Origin: Campylobacter concisus
GTDB taxonomy: Bacteria > Campylobacterota > Campylobacteria > Campylobacterales > Campylobacteraceae
Reading direction: 5' to 3'
Assembly (NCBI GenBank): GCA_018375265.1
Contig: JAHADO010000090.1
Location: forward strand, 1-5,867
DNA: 5,867 nucleotides
Under the pieces are notes generated by a model. That model saw only the letters and a program-made list of their open reading frames with translations. It had not been told where the DNA came from and made no database searches. The position numbers and the translations under genes are program-made. Each line of letters starts with the position of its first letter. The first letter of the stretch is position 1. This document shows positions 5,702-5,867 of the stretch, piece by piece.

Positions 5702-5867
5702 TTAAGCTTTTTTCTTCATATCAAATTTATTAGCCATGAAGCCAACAAGACCAACAAAGAAAAGACCACCGCAGATATTACCAAGTGTAACAATGGAAGA
5801 AGCAAGAATTCCAATGGGAATGCTTAAAAGAGATCATATAAAAACAATGATGGAAATGAACAGAATA
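5702..5867 (-). pseudogene. C-terminal end of a formate/nitrite transporter (FocA/NirC family), in-frame TGA; possibly a sequence error
   Basis: The last 30-odd codons read VTLGNICGGLFFVGLVGF followed by ANKFDMKKKA and a TAA stop. This matches the last membrane helix of FocA/NirC channels (E. coli FocA has VTIGNIIGGGLLVGL at this point), with a short basic cytosolic tail. These pentameric inner-membrane channels move formate or nitrite. Reading further upstream, the same frame meets a TGA at 5834-5836, preceded by hydrophobic residues (ILFISIIVFI). A single change to TGG would restore the frame as Trp. The gene may be a true pseudogene, may have been cut by a rearrangement, or the stop may be an error near a contig end; with only 31 bases beyond it I cannot decide. 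Family assignment is firm, the broken status is not. The terminator at 5658-5692 belongs to this gene. Confidence 0.65.

Noticed and set aside
1..5867. CRISPR array, tRNA, rRNA, insertion sequence or prophage parts
   Set aside because: No regularly spaced repeats, no tRNA-like cloverleaf, no transposase or integrase motif was seen anywhere in the window.

Overview
The window looks like chromosomal DNA from a Campylobacter-type epsilonproteobacterium. The non-coding stretches are very AT-rich, genes are tightly packed, overlapping and all on the minus strand. The order ccoN / OmpR-type regulator / soluble histidine kinase / TauE-SafE-type membrane protein / carA / DUF507-type protein is, from memory, the order of the Campylobacter jejuni Cj1490c-Cj1495c neighbourhood. 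The moderate GC content of the genes suggests a C. concisus-like species rather than C. jejuni, but this is an impression, not a computed assignment.

Layout, left to right (every gene is transcribed right to left). Positions 1-1127 hold the N-terminal 375 codons of ccoN, the catalytic subunit of the cbb3 oxidase; its 3' end lies outside the window. Positions 1128-1219 form an AT-rich promoter region with a perfect 13-bp inverted repeat around a candidate -10 box. Positions 1220-4963 hold five tightly coupled genes, in transcription order a DUF507-type protein, carA, a six-helix TauE/SafE-like membrane protein, a cytosolic histidine kinase and an OmpR-family response regulator. Each junction is a 1-nt or 8-nt overlap. 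Upstream, 5013-5453 encodes a small membrane protein of unknown function with a clear promoter and ribosome binding site. Positions 5454-5701 are non-coding: that promoter, an 11-bp inverted repeat, and a terminator facing the last gene. Positions 5702-5867 hold the C-terminal end of a formate/nitrite transporter (FocA/NirC family) whose frame is interrupted by an in-frame TGA near the window edge.

How the parts fit together: the operon mixes nucleotide/arginine precursor synthesis (carA, with carB absent from the downstream side) with a two-component system and a probable metal-handling membrane protein, and ends just before the high-affinity oxidase gene. The kinase/regulator pair matches by gene order the C. 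jejuni pair I remember as BumS/BumR (butyrate response). The membrane protein carries cysteine/histidine motifs in predicted helices and could serve copper handling for the oxidase; that role is inference. No mobile element, CRISPR array, tRNA or rRNA was seen. I did not find a convincing wholly new system. The most useful leads are the kinase's unusual H-box, the repeat-flanked ccoN promoter, the membrane protein's link to the oxidase, and the broken transporter end.
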